The notes below the pieces were generated by a model that made no database searches, was not told the DNA's origin, and saw only the letters and a program-made list of their open reading frames with translations. From Pseudonocardia sp. SCN 73-27 (GTDB lineage Bacteria; Actinomycetota; Actinomycetes; Mycobacteriales; Pseudonocardiaceae), in contig MEGH01000026.1 in NCBI GenBank assembly GCA_001725415.1, positions 1 through 64,000 on the forward strand: a stretch of 64,000 bases of DNA, read 5' to 3'. The position numbers and the translations under genes were made by a program. Positions 1 to 7,854 of the stretch are shown here, piece after piece (positions within the stretch are counted from its first letter, which is position 1; the number at the start of each line of letters is the position of its first letter).

Positions 1-2
1 CG

Positions 3-557
3 CCGCCGATGACCCTGGCCGATGCGATCCCGGAGAAATACCGCCACCCGATCACCTACTTCAAGGCCGCCTTCGGCCTGGTGCTGCTGCGCGAGGAAAT
101 CATCGGCCCGGAACGCTTCGACCCCGCCTTCCGTCGCTACATCGCCACCTGGGCCGGCAGGCACCCCAGCCCGTCCGACTTCTTCCGCTTCATCGAAAGC
201 GACACCGGCGAAGACCTCGGCTGGTTCTGGCGTGGCTGGTTCGAGCACAACTGGCAATTCGACATGGCCGTACAGAAGGCCGCCTACACCGACGGCGACT
301 ACCGCAAGGGCGTCGACGTCACCGTGGCCAACCTCGACCAGTTGGTGCTGCCCGCCACCCTGCAACTCGTCTACGACGACGGCAGCAAGCAGGACGTGCG
401 CGTGCCATGGGAAACCTGGATGCAGCACCGCAGCTACGTGATCCACGTCGACGGCACGTCGTCCACCCCCGCCAGGACCTGTGGCGCCGCCGGGACGGCG
501 CAACCGGACTGCGGGTCGATGAGCAGGAACCCGCCGGTGGCCCGGATGTCGGCGTAG
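3..557 (+). CDS. C-terminal fragment of an M1-type metallopeptidase, foreign to the rest of the window
   Basis: The frame is open at the window edge, so the protein is partial at its N-terminus. Residues up to about position 459 resemble the C-terminal region of gluzincin (M1) peptidases from Xanthomonadales, with the pattern GEDLGWFWRGWF, then a beta-rich segment (VLPATLQLVYDDGS) and VPWETWMQHRSYVI. The zinc-binding HExxH part lies outside the window. After about VIHVDGT the frame runs into sequence that is the antisense of cysN, so the last ~30 residues are not native. Codons such as GAA, AAA and CAA are much commoner here than in the following 60 kb. I read it as a fragment joined artificially or recently to an actinobacterial chromosome. 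The family call is from remembered homologues and is moderate. Confidence 0.55.
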   Translation, partial: PPMTLADAIPEKYRHPITYFKAAFGLVLLREEIIGPERFDPAFRRYIATWAGRHPSPSDFFRFIESDTGEDLGWFWRGWFEHNWQFDMAVQKAAYTDGDYRKGVDVTVANLDQLVLPATLQLVYDDGSKQDVRVPWETWMQHRSYVIHVDGTSSTPARTCGAAGTAQPDCGSMSRNPPVARMSA

Positions 558-1735
558 TCGTCGACGGGCAGCGGGTCGGCGGTGCGCAGGGCGACCCGGC
601 CGATGTCGTTGATCGCCAACGTCTTCGGCACGCTCAGGGCGAGCGTGTCGGTGTCGAGGCGGTCGCGCAGCTCGCCGACGATCACCTGCGTGGTGCGGGT
701 GCCGTGCTTGAGCAGCAGCCGGGCGCCGGGGTGCAGCGGCTTCTCCGACAGCCAGCAGAGGGTGGCGTCGAAGTCGTCGGTCACCCGGGGCGGTGCGCCC
801 GCGGCGGCGATGACGTCGCCGCGGGAGAGGTCGATGTCGTCGGCGAGCAGCACGGTGACGCTGCGTCCGGCGGCCGCGGCCTCCAGTGGACCGTCGGCTG
901 TCTCGACCGACGCGACCGTGGTCCGGTGACCCCCGGGGAGCACGACGACCTCGTCGCCGGGGCGGACCGTGCCGGACGCGACCTGGCCGGCGTAGCCGCG
1001 GTAGTCGTGCAGCTCCTCGGTGCGCGGCCGGATCACGTACTGGACGGGCAGCCGGAACGGCGCGTCGACCTCGGGGCCGGTGACCGGCACCGACTCCAGG
1101 TGGCCGAGCAGCGTCGGGCCCTCGTACCAGGGGGTACGCGGGCTGCGCTCGACGACGTTGTCGCCGACCAACGCCGACACCGGGATCGTGACGACGGCGT
1201 CGTCCCCGGAATCGGTGCTGAAACCGAGCGACCGGGCCAGCCCCGCGAAGTCCTTGCCGATGGCCTCCAGGACGCCCTGGTCGTAGTCGACGAGGTCGAT
1301 CTTGTTGATGGCCAGCACGAGCCGGGGCACCCGCAGCAGCGCGAGCACCGCGGCGTGGCGGCGGGTCTGCTCGACGACGCCGTGCCGGGCGTCGACCAGC
1401 AGCACCGCGAGCTCCGCGGTCGACGCGCCGGTCACCGTGTTGCGGGTGTACTGCACGTGCCCGGGGGTGTCGGCGAGGACGAACTCGCGCGTCGGCGTGC
1501 CGAAGTAGCGGTAGGCGACGTCGATGGTGATGCCCTGCTCGCGCTCGGCGCGCAGGCCGTCGACGAGCAGCGACAGGTCCGGCGTGGCCAGGCCCTTGTC
1601 GACCGAGGCGCGCTGCACGGCCTCGATCTGGTCGGCCAGCACGGACTTGGTGTCGTAGAGCAGGCGGCCCACCAGGGTGGACTTTCCGTCGTCGACGGAG
1701 CCCGCCGTCGCGAACCGGAGAAGGTCCCTACCCAT
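434..1735 (-). CDS. cysN: Sulfate adenylyltransferase subunit 1 (GTPase), 3' end altered
   Basis: CysN is the GTPase that drives adenylation of sulfate by CysD (ATP sulfurylase), giving APS. The translation shows an EF-Tu-like G domain: P-loop GSVDDGKST at residues 12-20, DTPGH near 90 and NKIDL near 143, followed by beta-barrel domains. At 433 aa it is a stand-alone CysN without the fused CysC kinase seen in mycobacteria, and no cysC is visible. The last ~20 residues after DPQSG do not look like CysN and lie over the chimeric junction, so the natural C-terminus is lost or replaced. The start ATG overlaps the cysD stop by one base (TGATG). It is the last gene of the sulfate reduction operon. 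Confidence 0.9.
   Translation of the reverse strand: MGRDLLRFATAGSVDDGKSTLVGRLLYDTKSVLADQIEAVQRASVDKGLATPDLSLLVDGLRAEREQGITIDVAYRYFGTPTREFVLADTPGHVQYTRNTVTGASTAELAVLLVDARHGVVEQTRRHAAVLALLRVPRLVLAINKIDLVDYDQGVLEAIGKDFAGLARSLGFSTDSGDDAVVTIPVSALVGDNVVERSPRTPWYEGPTLLGHLESVPVTGPEVDAPFRLPVQYVIRPRTEELHDYRGYAGQVASGTVRPGDEVVVLPGGHRTTVASVETADGPLEAAAAGRSVTVLLADDIDLSRGDVIAAAGAPPRVTDDFDATLCWLSEKPLHPGARLLLKHGTRTTQVIVGELRDRLDTDTLALSVPKTLAINDIGRVALRTADPLPVDDYADIRATGGFLLIDPQSGCAVPAAPQVLAGVDDVPSTWIT
455..510. other. Chimeric junction between proteobacterial-like and actinobacterial sequence
   Basis: Peptidase-like coding on the plus strand stops making sense after about 459. CysN-like coding on the minus strand stops making sense after its GGFLLIDPQSG segment, near 503-520. 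The two families therefore meet within ~50 bp. No IS end, direct repeat or tRNA marks the spot. Assembly chimerism at a contig end is the simplest explanation; real recombination is possible. Confidence 0.6.
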
Positions 1736-2637
1736 CAGAAGTACCCCTCACGCTTGCGGTCCTCCATTGCTGCCTCGGACAGCCGGTCGTCGGCGCGGGT
1801 GGCGCCGCGCTCGGTCAGCCGCGATGCCGTGACCTCGGCGATCACCTCGTCGAGCGTTGTCGCCGTGGACTCGACGGCGCCGGTGCAGGAGCCGTCGCCG
1901 ACGGTCCGGTAGCGGACCGTCCGCAGCTCCAGCGACTCGTTGCCGCGCGGCCCGCCCCAGGGGCCCTCGGCCAGCCACATCCCGTCGCGCCGGAACACCT
2001 CGCGCTGGTGGGAGTAGTAGATCGACGGCAGCGCGATGCCCTCGCGCTGGATGTAGCGCCAGACGTCGAGCTCGGTCCAGTTGGAGATCGGGAAGACGCG
2101 GACGTGCTCGCCCGCGGCGTGCCGGCCGTTGTAGAGGTTCCACAGCTCGGGCCGCTGCTTGCGCGGGTCCCAGCGGCCGAACGCGTCGCGCAGGCTCATG
2201 ACGCGTTCCTTTGCGCGGGCCCGCTCCTCGTCGCGACGTCCGCCGCCGAACACCGCGTCGAAGCGCTTCTCGACGATCGAGTCCAGCAGCGGGACCGTCT
2301 GCAGCGGGTTGCGGGTGCCGTCGGCCCGCTCGGTGAGCCGGCCGTCGTCGATCCAGTCCTGGACGTGCGCGACCTCCAGGCGAAGACCCAGCCGCGCGAC
2401 GATCGCGTCGCGGAACTCGATGACCTCCGGGTAGTTGTGCCCGGTGTCGATGTGCAGCAACGGGAACGGCACCGGCGCCGGCGCGAACGCCTTGACGGCC
2501 AGGTGCACCAGCAGCGTCGAGTCCTTGCCGCCGGAGAAGAGGATCACCGGGCGGTCGAACTCGCCGGCGACCTCGCGGAACACGTGGATCGCCTCGGACT
2601 CCAGCGAGTCCAGGGCGTCCAGCACAGGCACACTCAC
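1735..2637 (-). CDS. cysD: Sulfate adenylyltransferase subunit 2
   Basis: CysD is the catalytic ATP sulfurylase subunit, a PP-loop (adenine nucleotide alpha hydrolase) protein that forms APS from ATP and sulfate with CysN. The 300-aa product has the SGGKDS PP-loop near residues 35-40, the HIDTGHNYPE segment, and the GGRRDEERARAKER and NLYNGR blocks typical of CysD. I place the start at the GTG that overlaps the cysH stop (GTGA); the frame is open further upstream only inside cysH. It ends one base into cysN. Cotranscription with cysH and cysN is nearly certain from the overlaps. Confidence 0.95.
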   Translation of the reverse strand: MSVPVLDALDSLESEAIHVFREVAGEFDRPVILFSGGKDSTLLVHLAVKAFAPAPVPFPLLHIDTGHNYPEVIEFRDAIVARLGLRLEVAHVQDWIDDGRLTERADGTRNPLQTVPLLDSIVEKRFDAVFGGGRRDEERARAKERVMSLRDAFGRWDPRKQRPELWNLYNGRHAAGEHVRVFPISNWTELDVWRYIQREGIALPSIYYSHQREVFRRDGMWLAEGPWGGPRGNESLELRTVRYRTVGDGSCTGAVESTATTLDEVIAEVTASRLTERGATRADDRLSEAAMEDRKREGYF

Positions 2638-3350
2638 GTCGCGACCTCCGCGGGGTGCAGCCCGCACTCGATCTTCGCCGTGCCCGCCCAGCGGCCGGAG
2701 CGCGGGTCGGCGCCCGGCAGCGGCTTGGCCGTGCACGGCGCGCAGCCGATCGACGGGTAGCCGGCGTCGACCAGCGGGTTCACGAGGATCCCGTGCTCGG
2801 CGATGTAGGCGTCCATGTCGTCGTCGCTCCACGCGGCGATCGGGTTGATCTTCACCAGCCCGAACTTGTCGTCGTAGGTGACGAGCGGGGTGGTGGCGCG
2901 GGTCGGGGCCTCGACGCGGCGCACCCCGGTGACCCAGGCGTCGTAGCCGGCCAGCGTCTTCTCCAGGGGCACGACCTTGCGCAGCGCGCAGCACTGGTTG
3001 GGGTCGCGGGCGAACAGGTCCTTGCCCCACTCCGCGTCCTGCTGCGCGACCGACTGCTCGGCCGAGGCATTGACGATCCGTACGTCGTAGGTGGCCTCGA
3101 CGGCGTCACGGGTGCCGATCGTCTCGGCGAAGTGGTAGCCGGTCTCGAGGAACAGGATCTCCACGCCCGGCCGGGCCTTCGCCGCGAGGTCCACGAGCAC
3201 CGCGTCCTGCATGTTGGACGCGACGATCAGCCTGTCGCCGAACGTGTCCGCCGCCCACCCGAGCACCTGCTCGGCGGTGGCGTCGGGGCCCAGCTGCTCG
3301 GCACCGCGCTCGGCCAGCCCGCGCAGATCGTTCTCCGTCGCGACACTCAT
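2634..3350 (-). CDS. cysH: Adenylylsulfate (APS) reductase, iron-sulfur type
   Basis: CysH reduces activated sulfate to sulfite with thioredoxin. The 238-aa protein has a PP-loop fold. The Cys-Cys pair at residues 120-121 and Cys203-x2-Cys206 are the [4Fe-4S] ligands that mark APS rather than PAPS reductases, and KIECGLH near the C-terminus carries the catalytic Cys229. APS specificity fits the absence of an APS kinase in this operon. The ATG start is followed by a plausible N-terminus. The gene overlaps cysD by 4 bases and sits 70 bp downstream of the small zinc-ribbon gene; that gap contains a hairpin (3358-3372). Confidence 0.95.
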   Translation of the reverse strand: MSVATENDLRGLAERGAEQLGPDATAEQVLGWAADTFGDRLIVASNMQDAVLVDLAAKARPGVEILFLETGYHFAETIGTRDAVEATYDVRIVNASAEQSVAQQDAEWGKDLFARDPNQCCALRKVVPLEKTLAGYDAWVTGVRRVEAPTRATTPLVTYDDKFGLVKINPIAAWSDDDMDAYIAEHGILVNPLVDAGYPSIGCAPCTAKPLPGADPRSGRWAGTAKIECGLHPAEVAT

Positions 3351-3357
3351 CGCAGTC

Positions 3358-3372
3358 GCTCCCTGCGGGAGC
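3358..3372 (-). other. Short hairpin between the zinc-ribbon gene and cysH
   Basis: The arms GCTCCC and GGGAGC pair perfectly around a TGC loop inside the 70-bp gap before cysH. There is no T-tract. It may stabilise or process the operon mRNA; the function is unknown. Confidence 0.4.
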
Positions 3373-3420
3373 CCAGCGCTTCGCGCACACGCTGTGCTGT
3401 CGGTTCGCTCGCAGGCTCGC

Positions 3421-3597
3421 TCACGACTTCGTCACTTCCGGAACCCCGATCCCGATCATCTTCACGGTGAAGGTGCGCAGGCAGTCGGCGCAGTACCACG
3501 CGCCGTGCGGCACCTTCTCGGTCTGTTCGGCGGGGCGCAGGTCCTCCTCGCCGCAGTACGGGCAGTAGAACGGCACCGCCCGAGACGGAGCAGTCAC
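3421..3597 (-). CDS. Small zinc-ribbon-like protein of the sulfite reduction operon
   Basis: A 58-aa protein with two CxxC pairs, YCPYCGEEDLRP and WYCADCLRTF, spaced as in a zinc ribbon or rubredoxin-like knuckle. It starts at a GTG overlapping the sir stop codon (GTGA), so it is translationally coupled to sir. Genes for similarly small CxxC proteins sit between sulfite reductase and cysH in other actinobacteria (family knowledge from memory). Electron transfer to Sir or an assembly role is possible but unproven. No signal peptide or membrane segment is seen. Confidence 0.8.
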   Translation of the reverse strand: MTAPSRAVPFYCPYCGEEDLRPAEQTEKVPHGAWYCADCLRTFTVKMIGIGVPEVTKS

Positions 3598-5273
3598 GTG
3601 AGCAGGTTCTCGTCGGCCCGCAGCACCCACTGCGCGAACCGCTCGCCCTCGGTGCGGTCGGCGACGTAGTGGCGCACGACGCGGTCGACGTAGTCGCCCA
3701 GCCCGGCGCTGGTGACCTTGAGCCCGCGCAGCTTGCGGCCGAACCCGGCGTCGAGACCCAGCCCGCCGCCCAGGTGCACCTGGAAGCCCTCGACCTGGTT
3801 GCCGTCGGCGTCCGTCACGACCTGGCCCTTGAGCCCGATGTCCGCGACCTGCGTACGGGCGCAGGAGTTGGGGCAGCCGTTGAGGTGGATCGAGATCGGG
3901 ACGTCGGGGTGGACATCGGCCAGGCGCTGCTCCAGCTCGTCGACGAGCCGGATCGCGCGCTCCTTGGTCTCGACGATCGCGAGCTTGCAGAACTCGATGC
4001 CCGTGCAGGCCATGGTCGCCCGCCGCCACGGCGACGGGTCGGCCTGCAGGCCCAGCCCGGTGAGCTCCGTCTTCAGGATCTCGACGCCCTCGTCCGGCAC
4101 GTCGAGCACGACGATCTTCTGCTGCGCGGTGAGCCGCACCCGGCGTGACCCGATGGACTCGACGGCCTTTGCCAGCGCGATCAGCGTCGTCCCGGACACG
4201 CGGCCCGACGCCGGCGCAACGCCCACGTAGTTCAGGCCGTCGGTCTGCTTGTGGACACCGATGTGGTCGATCGGGTGCTCGGGGGTGGCGGGGGCGGGAC
4301 CGTCGGCCAGCGTGCGGCCGAGGTACTCCTCCTCCAGGACCCGGCGGAACTCCTCGGCACCCCAGTCGGCGACGAGGAACTTGATGCGGGCGCGGTGGCG
4401 TAGCCGGCGGTAGCCGTAGTCACGGAACACCGAGATGATCCCGGCCCAGACCTCGGGGATCTCGTCGACCGACACCCAGGTGCCGAGCCGCTGCGCGATC
4501 TTCGGGTTGGTCGACAGACCGCCGCCGACCCACACGTCGAACCCGGGGCCGTGCTCCGGGTGGACCGAGCCGATGAACGAGACGTCGTTGATCTCGTGCG
4601 CGATGTCCTGCTGCCACGAGATCGCCGTCTTGAACTTGCGCGGCAGGTTGGAGAACTCCGGGCTGCCGATGTAGCGGTCGAGGATCTCGCGGATCGCGGG
4701 CGTCGGGTCGATCTCCTCGTCGGCCGAGATGCCGGCGACGGGGGAGCCCAGGATGACGCGCGGGGTGTCGCCGCAGGCCTCGGTGGTGAGCAGCCCGACC
4801 GACTCCAGCTGCTCCCAGATCGCGGGCATGTCCTCGATCGCGATCCAGTGGTACTGAATGTTCTGCCGGTCGGTGACGTCGGCGGTGTCGCGCCCGTACT
4901 GCTGCGACAGCTCACCGACGACGCGCAGCTGCTCGGTGGTCAGCGCCCCGCCGTCGATGCGCACCCGCAGCATGAAGTAGCGGTCGTCGAGCTCCTCGGG
5001 CTCCAGCGCCGCGGTGCGGCCGCCGTCGATCCCGGGCTTGCGCTGGGTGTAGAGCCCCCACCAGCGCATCCGTCCGCGCAGGTCCGACGGGTCGATCGAG
5101 TCGAACCCCTGCTTGGAGTAGACGTTCTCGATGCGCGCGCGCACGTTGAGCCCGTCGTCGTCGCGCTTGAAGCGCTCGTTCGGGTTCAGCGGCTCACGAT
5201 GGCCGAGCTTCCACTGGCCCTCACCGCGCTTGGGGCGGGCAGGGGACTTCGAGGGCGGGGTGGTGGGGGGCAA
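3594..5273 (-). CDS. sir: Ferredoxin-dependent sulfite reductase (NirA/SirA type)
   Basis: Reduces sulfite to sulfide in six electrons using siroheme coupled to a [4Fe-4S] cluster. The 559-aa product is close to mycobacterial NirA throughout. Cluster ligands are Cys423 and Cys429 (ACTGIEFC) and Cys467 and Cys471 (NGCPNSC). Tyr75 (WWGLYTQ) and Cys167 (TEACGD) occupy the positions of the covalent Tyr-Cys pair known in M. tuberculosis NirA, which favours sulfite as substrate. I chose the TTG at 5273 because GGAGG (5281-5285) lies 7 bases upstream and the protein then begins like family members. An upstream GTG at 5312 would add 13 residues and fall in the attenuator region. It is the first structural gene of the operon. 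Confidence 0.93.
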   Translation of the reverse strand: MPPTTPPSKSPARPKRGEGQWKLGHREPLNPNERFKRDDDGLNVRARIENVYSKQGFDSIDPSDLRGRMRWWGLYTQRKPGIDGGRTAALEPEELDDRYFMLRVRIDGGALTTEQLRVVGELSQQYGRDTADVTDRQNIQYHWIAIEDMPAIWEQLESVGLLTTEACGDTPRVILGSPVAGISADEEIDPTPAIREILDRYIGSPEFSNLPRKFKTAISWQQDIAHEINDVSFIGSVHPEHGPGFDVWVGGGLSTNPKIAQRLGTWVSVDEIPEVWAGIISVFRDYGYRRLRHRARIKFLVADWGAEEFRRVLEEEYLGRTLADGPAPATPEHPIDHIGVHKQTDGLNYVGVAPASGRVSGTTLIALAKAVESIGSRRVRLTAQQKIVVLDVPDEGVEILKTELTGLGLQADPSPWRRATMACTGIEFCKLAIVETKERAIRLVDELEQRLADVHPDVPISIHLNGCPNSCARTQVADIGLKGQVVTDADGNQVEGFQVHLGGGLGLDAGFGRKLRGLKVTSAGLGDYVDRVVRHYVADRTEGERFAQWVLRADENLLT

Positions 5274-5313
5274 TTCGGGGCCTCCGGATGACGGCACGGC
5301 TCGCCGTGGCACC

Positions 5314-5358
5314 GGAAACCGTTCCGATCATGACAGGACTGGATCATGAACGGATTCC
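5314..5358 (-). promoter_or_regulatory. Long stem-loop between leader peptide and sir (candidate attenuator)
   Basis: On the minus strand, GGAATCCGTTCATGATC (5358-5342) pairs with GATCGGAACGGTTTCC (5329-5314), with one mismatch and a small bulge, around a 12-base loop. A second short hairpin (CACGG/CCGTG) follows just before the sir Shine-Dalgarno. The element AGCCGTGCC occurs twice, upstream of the big stem and next to the ribosome site, so alternative folds are possible. Its place between a Cys-containing leader and sir suggests attenuation; this is inference. Confidence 0.55.
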
Positions 5359-5413
5359 GGGCACGGCTCACCCTGCGCCGGGAAATCGGTCCGTGGACGG
5401 GTTCGGCGCGGGA

Positions 5414-5500
5414 TCAGACCGCAAACCGACAAATGGCGCTGTTGACCCGCTGCAGGTCGACGTGGCGACGGGCCACGAGACGCAGGGTCAGCGCATTCAC
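5414..5500 (-). CDS. Leader peptide of the sulfate reduction operon
   Basis: A 28-codon reading frame on the minus strand, GTG start at 5500 and TGA at 5414-5416. It encodes a peptide with the core RRHVDLQRVNSAICR. Short actinobacterial leaders with an RHxDLxR core and a late Cys are known in front of cysteine and sulfur assimilation genes, and mycobacterial cysteine operons use Cys-containing short leaders as attenuators (family knowledge). The single Cys codon is TGT, five codons before the stop. No clean Shine-Dalgarno sits at normal spacing, so translation may be leaderless. The stop is about 140 bases from the sir start, with the large hairpin between. Slow decoding of Cys when cysteine is scarce could alter that fold. 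Confidence 0.8.
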   Translation of the reverse strand: MNALTLRLVARRHVDLQRVNSAICRFAV

Positions 5501-5819
5501 TCCATCAGGCTGCCATGTCCGGACCCGTTCGGCCAATGGCCGTCTACGTCATGAGAGCCACGGCCGCAATTGTCCGGACACTTCCGCGGGAACGGACCGA
5601 GGAGCGGGAGGTGTTCGGACACCCGCCCGCGTCAGGAGCGCGCGGCACCGATTCCCGCCCTGTTCCTGCCACCCTGTCCAGCACCGTCCTTTTCGGACGC
5701 ACCCCTCTCAGCGCACTGCCAGGAACGTCTGCTCCCGTTCTCAGGCAACGCGGCTAGCGTCCGCCCCGCCGGCCGCGGGGCACCGGCGTCGGCAGGTGTA
5801 CGAGCGGTGGGAGACAGCG
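5501..5819. other. Divergent intergenic region with palindromes
   Basis: No convincing gene. The region separates the sulfate operon (minus) from the exporter genes (plus). It contains an exact 10-bp palindrome TGTCCGGACA at 5571-5580 and a second dyad GTGT-TCGG-ACAC at 5611-5622, both sharing a CGGACA half-site. They could be operators for either operon; no regulator is identifiable nearby. Confidence 0.45.
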
Positions 5820-7165
5820 GTGGCCGAGACACCCGTGGAGACGACGGTCCAGGACGGTGGAGCACCCACCGCCGGCCCCCGGCACCGCGCACTGTCCCCA
5901 CGGTCCTGGTCGCGACGCGCCCGGTGGATCGCCGGGGCCGTCGCCGTCGTCGTGGTCGTCGCGATCGTGCTGGTGTGGCGGGCCGGGACGTCGTCGGGCG
6001 CCACGACGCCGGTGCTGGCGCGCGCGAGCACCGGCACCCTGCGCCAGACCGTCGGCGCCACCGGGACCATCGCCCCCGCCCAGCGCGCCGACCTCGACTT
6101 CGCCGTCTCCGGCCGGGTCACCGCCGTCCCCGTCACCGTCGGCCAGCAGGTCGCCGCGGGCGACACCCTCGCCACCGTCGACGCCGCGAGCCTGCCGCAG
6201 CAGGTCGCACAGGCCAACGCGAACGTCGCCGGTGCGCAGGCCCGGCTCGACGCCGACGCGGGCGCGAGCGCCGCCCAGCGCGACGCCGACTCCGCCGCCC
6301 TCACCGCCGCCCAGGCCCAGCTGGCCGTCGCCCAGCGCAACCTCGCTCAGGCGACGCTCACCGCGCCGTTCGCGGGGACCGTCGCCGCGGTCGACGTCAC
6401 CGTGGGTCAGCAGGTGTCCGCAGGTGGGTCGTCCTCCGGGTCGTCCTCCGCGTCGGGCTCGTCCGGGGTCGGCGGGTCGGGCGGCGCCGGCGGGCCGGGG
6501 GCGGAACCTCGACCGGCAGCTCAGCCGGTACGTCGTCCGCCGCGGGTGCCGACGTCGTCGTCATCAGTACCGGGTCGTTCGTCGTGAACGCGACCGTCGA
6601 CGACACCGAGGTCGCCAAGCTGAAGAACGGCCAGACCGCCGAGGTCACCCCGACCGGCGCCACGAAGCCCGTCGCCGCAACCGTCACCTCCGTCGGGCTG
6701 GTCGCGACGTCGAGCGCCGGCGTCGCCACCTACCCCGTCACCCTGTCCGTCTCCGGCGACACGTCGTCCCTGCACGCCGGCGCGTCGGCGCAGGTGACCA
6801 TCGTGACATCGCAGGTCGACGACGCGGTGCTCGTCCCCGCCTCGGCCGTCCACGGCACCGGCGCCGACGCCACCGTGCTCGTCGCCACCGGCGGGAAGCA
6901 GACCGCCACCCGCGTCACCGTCGGCGCCACCGACGGCACCCGCACCCAGATCCTCACCGGCATCACCGCCGGCACCCAGGTCGTCGTCCCCACCGGGACC
7001 CCCGGAGCGACGACCGGTCGCGGGGGCGGCGGCTTCGGCGGGTTCGGCGGCGGTGGCGGAGGCGGGGGCTTCCGCGGCGGCGGCGGCGCGGGTGGCGGTG
7101 GACCCGGCGCCGGCGGCAACGGCGGTGGCGGAGCACCACGCGGCGCCGGGACCGGTGGCTCGTGA
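5820..7165 (+). pseudogene. MacA/HlyD-type adaptor protein, frameshifted
   Basis: Periplasmic-adaptor-like (membrane fusion) subunit of an ABC exporter. Frame 1 carries a cytoplasmic N-terminus, one membrane segment (IAGAVAVVVVVAIVLVW), a biotinyl-lipoyl half and a coiled-coil segment. It breaks after a Gly/Ser-rich linker near 6500. The continuation (beta-barrel, second lipoyl half, Gly-rich tail) is in another frame. One extra G in the G-run at 6497-6501 would restore a single ~448-residue protein with a smooth Gly-Thr-Ser linker. So this is either a homopolymer sequencing error or a recent loss. The start GTG follows GGGAGA at 5 bases. The stop overlaps the ATPase start (GTGA). Confidence 0.8.
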
Positions 7166-7854
7166 GCCCCCTCATCCAGCTCGACGGCGTCGGCAAGACC
7201 TACCGCTCCGGCCCCCTCGAGGTCGACGCGCTGCGGGACGTGCGACTTCGCATCGACGAGGGCGAGTACGTCGCGATCATGGGGCCCTCCGGCTCCGGCA
7301 AGTCCACCCTGATGCACGTCCTCGGCTGCCTCGACGTCGCCACCACCGGCACCTACCGGCTCGCGGGCGCCGACGTCGGGCAGATGAGCGAGGAGGATCT
7401 GGCTGCCGTCCGCAACCGGCGGATCGGGTTCGTGTTCCAGCAGTTCAACCTGCTCGCGTCGATGCAGGCATGGCGCAACGTCGAGCTGCCGCTCTGCTAC
7501 GCCGGGGTCGCCCGGGCAGAGCGCAAGGACCGGGCGATGGCCGCGCTGGGGCGGGTCGGCCTCGCCGACCGCGCCGACCACCGACCCGGCGAGCTCTCCG
7601 GCGGCCAGCAGCAACGCGTCGCCATCGCCCGGGCGCTCGTCACCGAACCCGCACTCCTGCTCGCCGACGAACCCACCGGCAACCTCGACTCCGCCGCCAC
7701 CACCGACGTCCTCGCATTGCTCGCCGAGCTCCACTCCGCCGGCCGCACCATCGTCCTCATCACCCACGAGGAGGACGTCGCCGACGCCGCCGCCCGCGTC
7801 GTCCGCATCCTCGACGGCGAGATCCACTCCGACACCGGGGCGGTGACCGCGTGA
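7162..7854 (+). CDS. ABC transporter ATP-binding protein, MacB/LolD type
   Basis: The 230-aa ATPase of a MacAB-like exporter. It has Walker A GPSGSGKST, Q-loop FVFQQFNLL, signature LSGGQQQR, Walker B ALLLADEPTGNLD and the H-loop VLITHEE. The GNLD ending is typical of the LolD/MacB/FtsE group. It overlaps both neighbours by 4 bases (GTGA at each end), so it is coupled to the adaptor and the permease. The substrate is unknown. Confidence 0.93.
   Translation: MSPLIQLDGVGKTYRSGPLEVDALRDVRLRIDEGEYVAIMGPSGSGKSTLMHVLGCLDVATTGTYRLAGADVGQMSEEDLAAVRNRRIGFVFQQFNLLASMQAWRNVELPLCYAGVARAERKDRAMAALGRVGLADRADHRPGELSGGQQQRVAIARALVTEPALLLADEPTGNLDSAATTDVLALLAELHSAGRTIVLITHEEDVADAAARVVRILDGEIHSDTGAVTA

Noticed and set aside
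407-1912. 501-codon open frame on the plus strand opposite cysN
   Set aside because: It is the antisense of a clear cysN, has Arg/Val/Asp-rich composition typical of GC-rich shadow frames, and no ribosome site.
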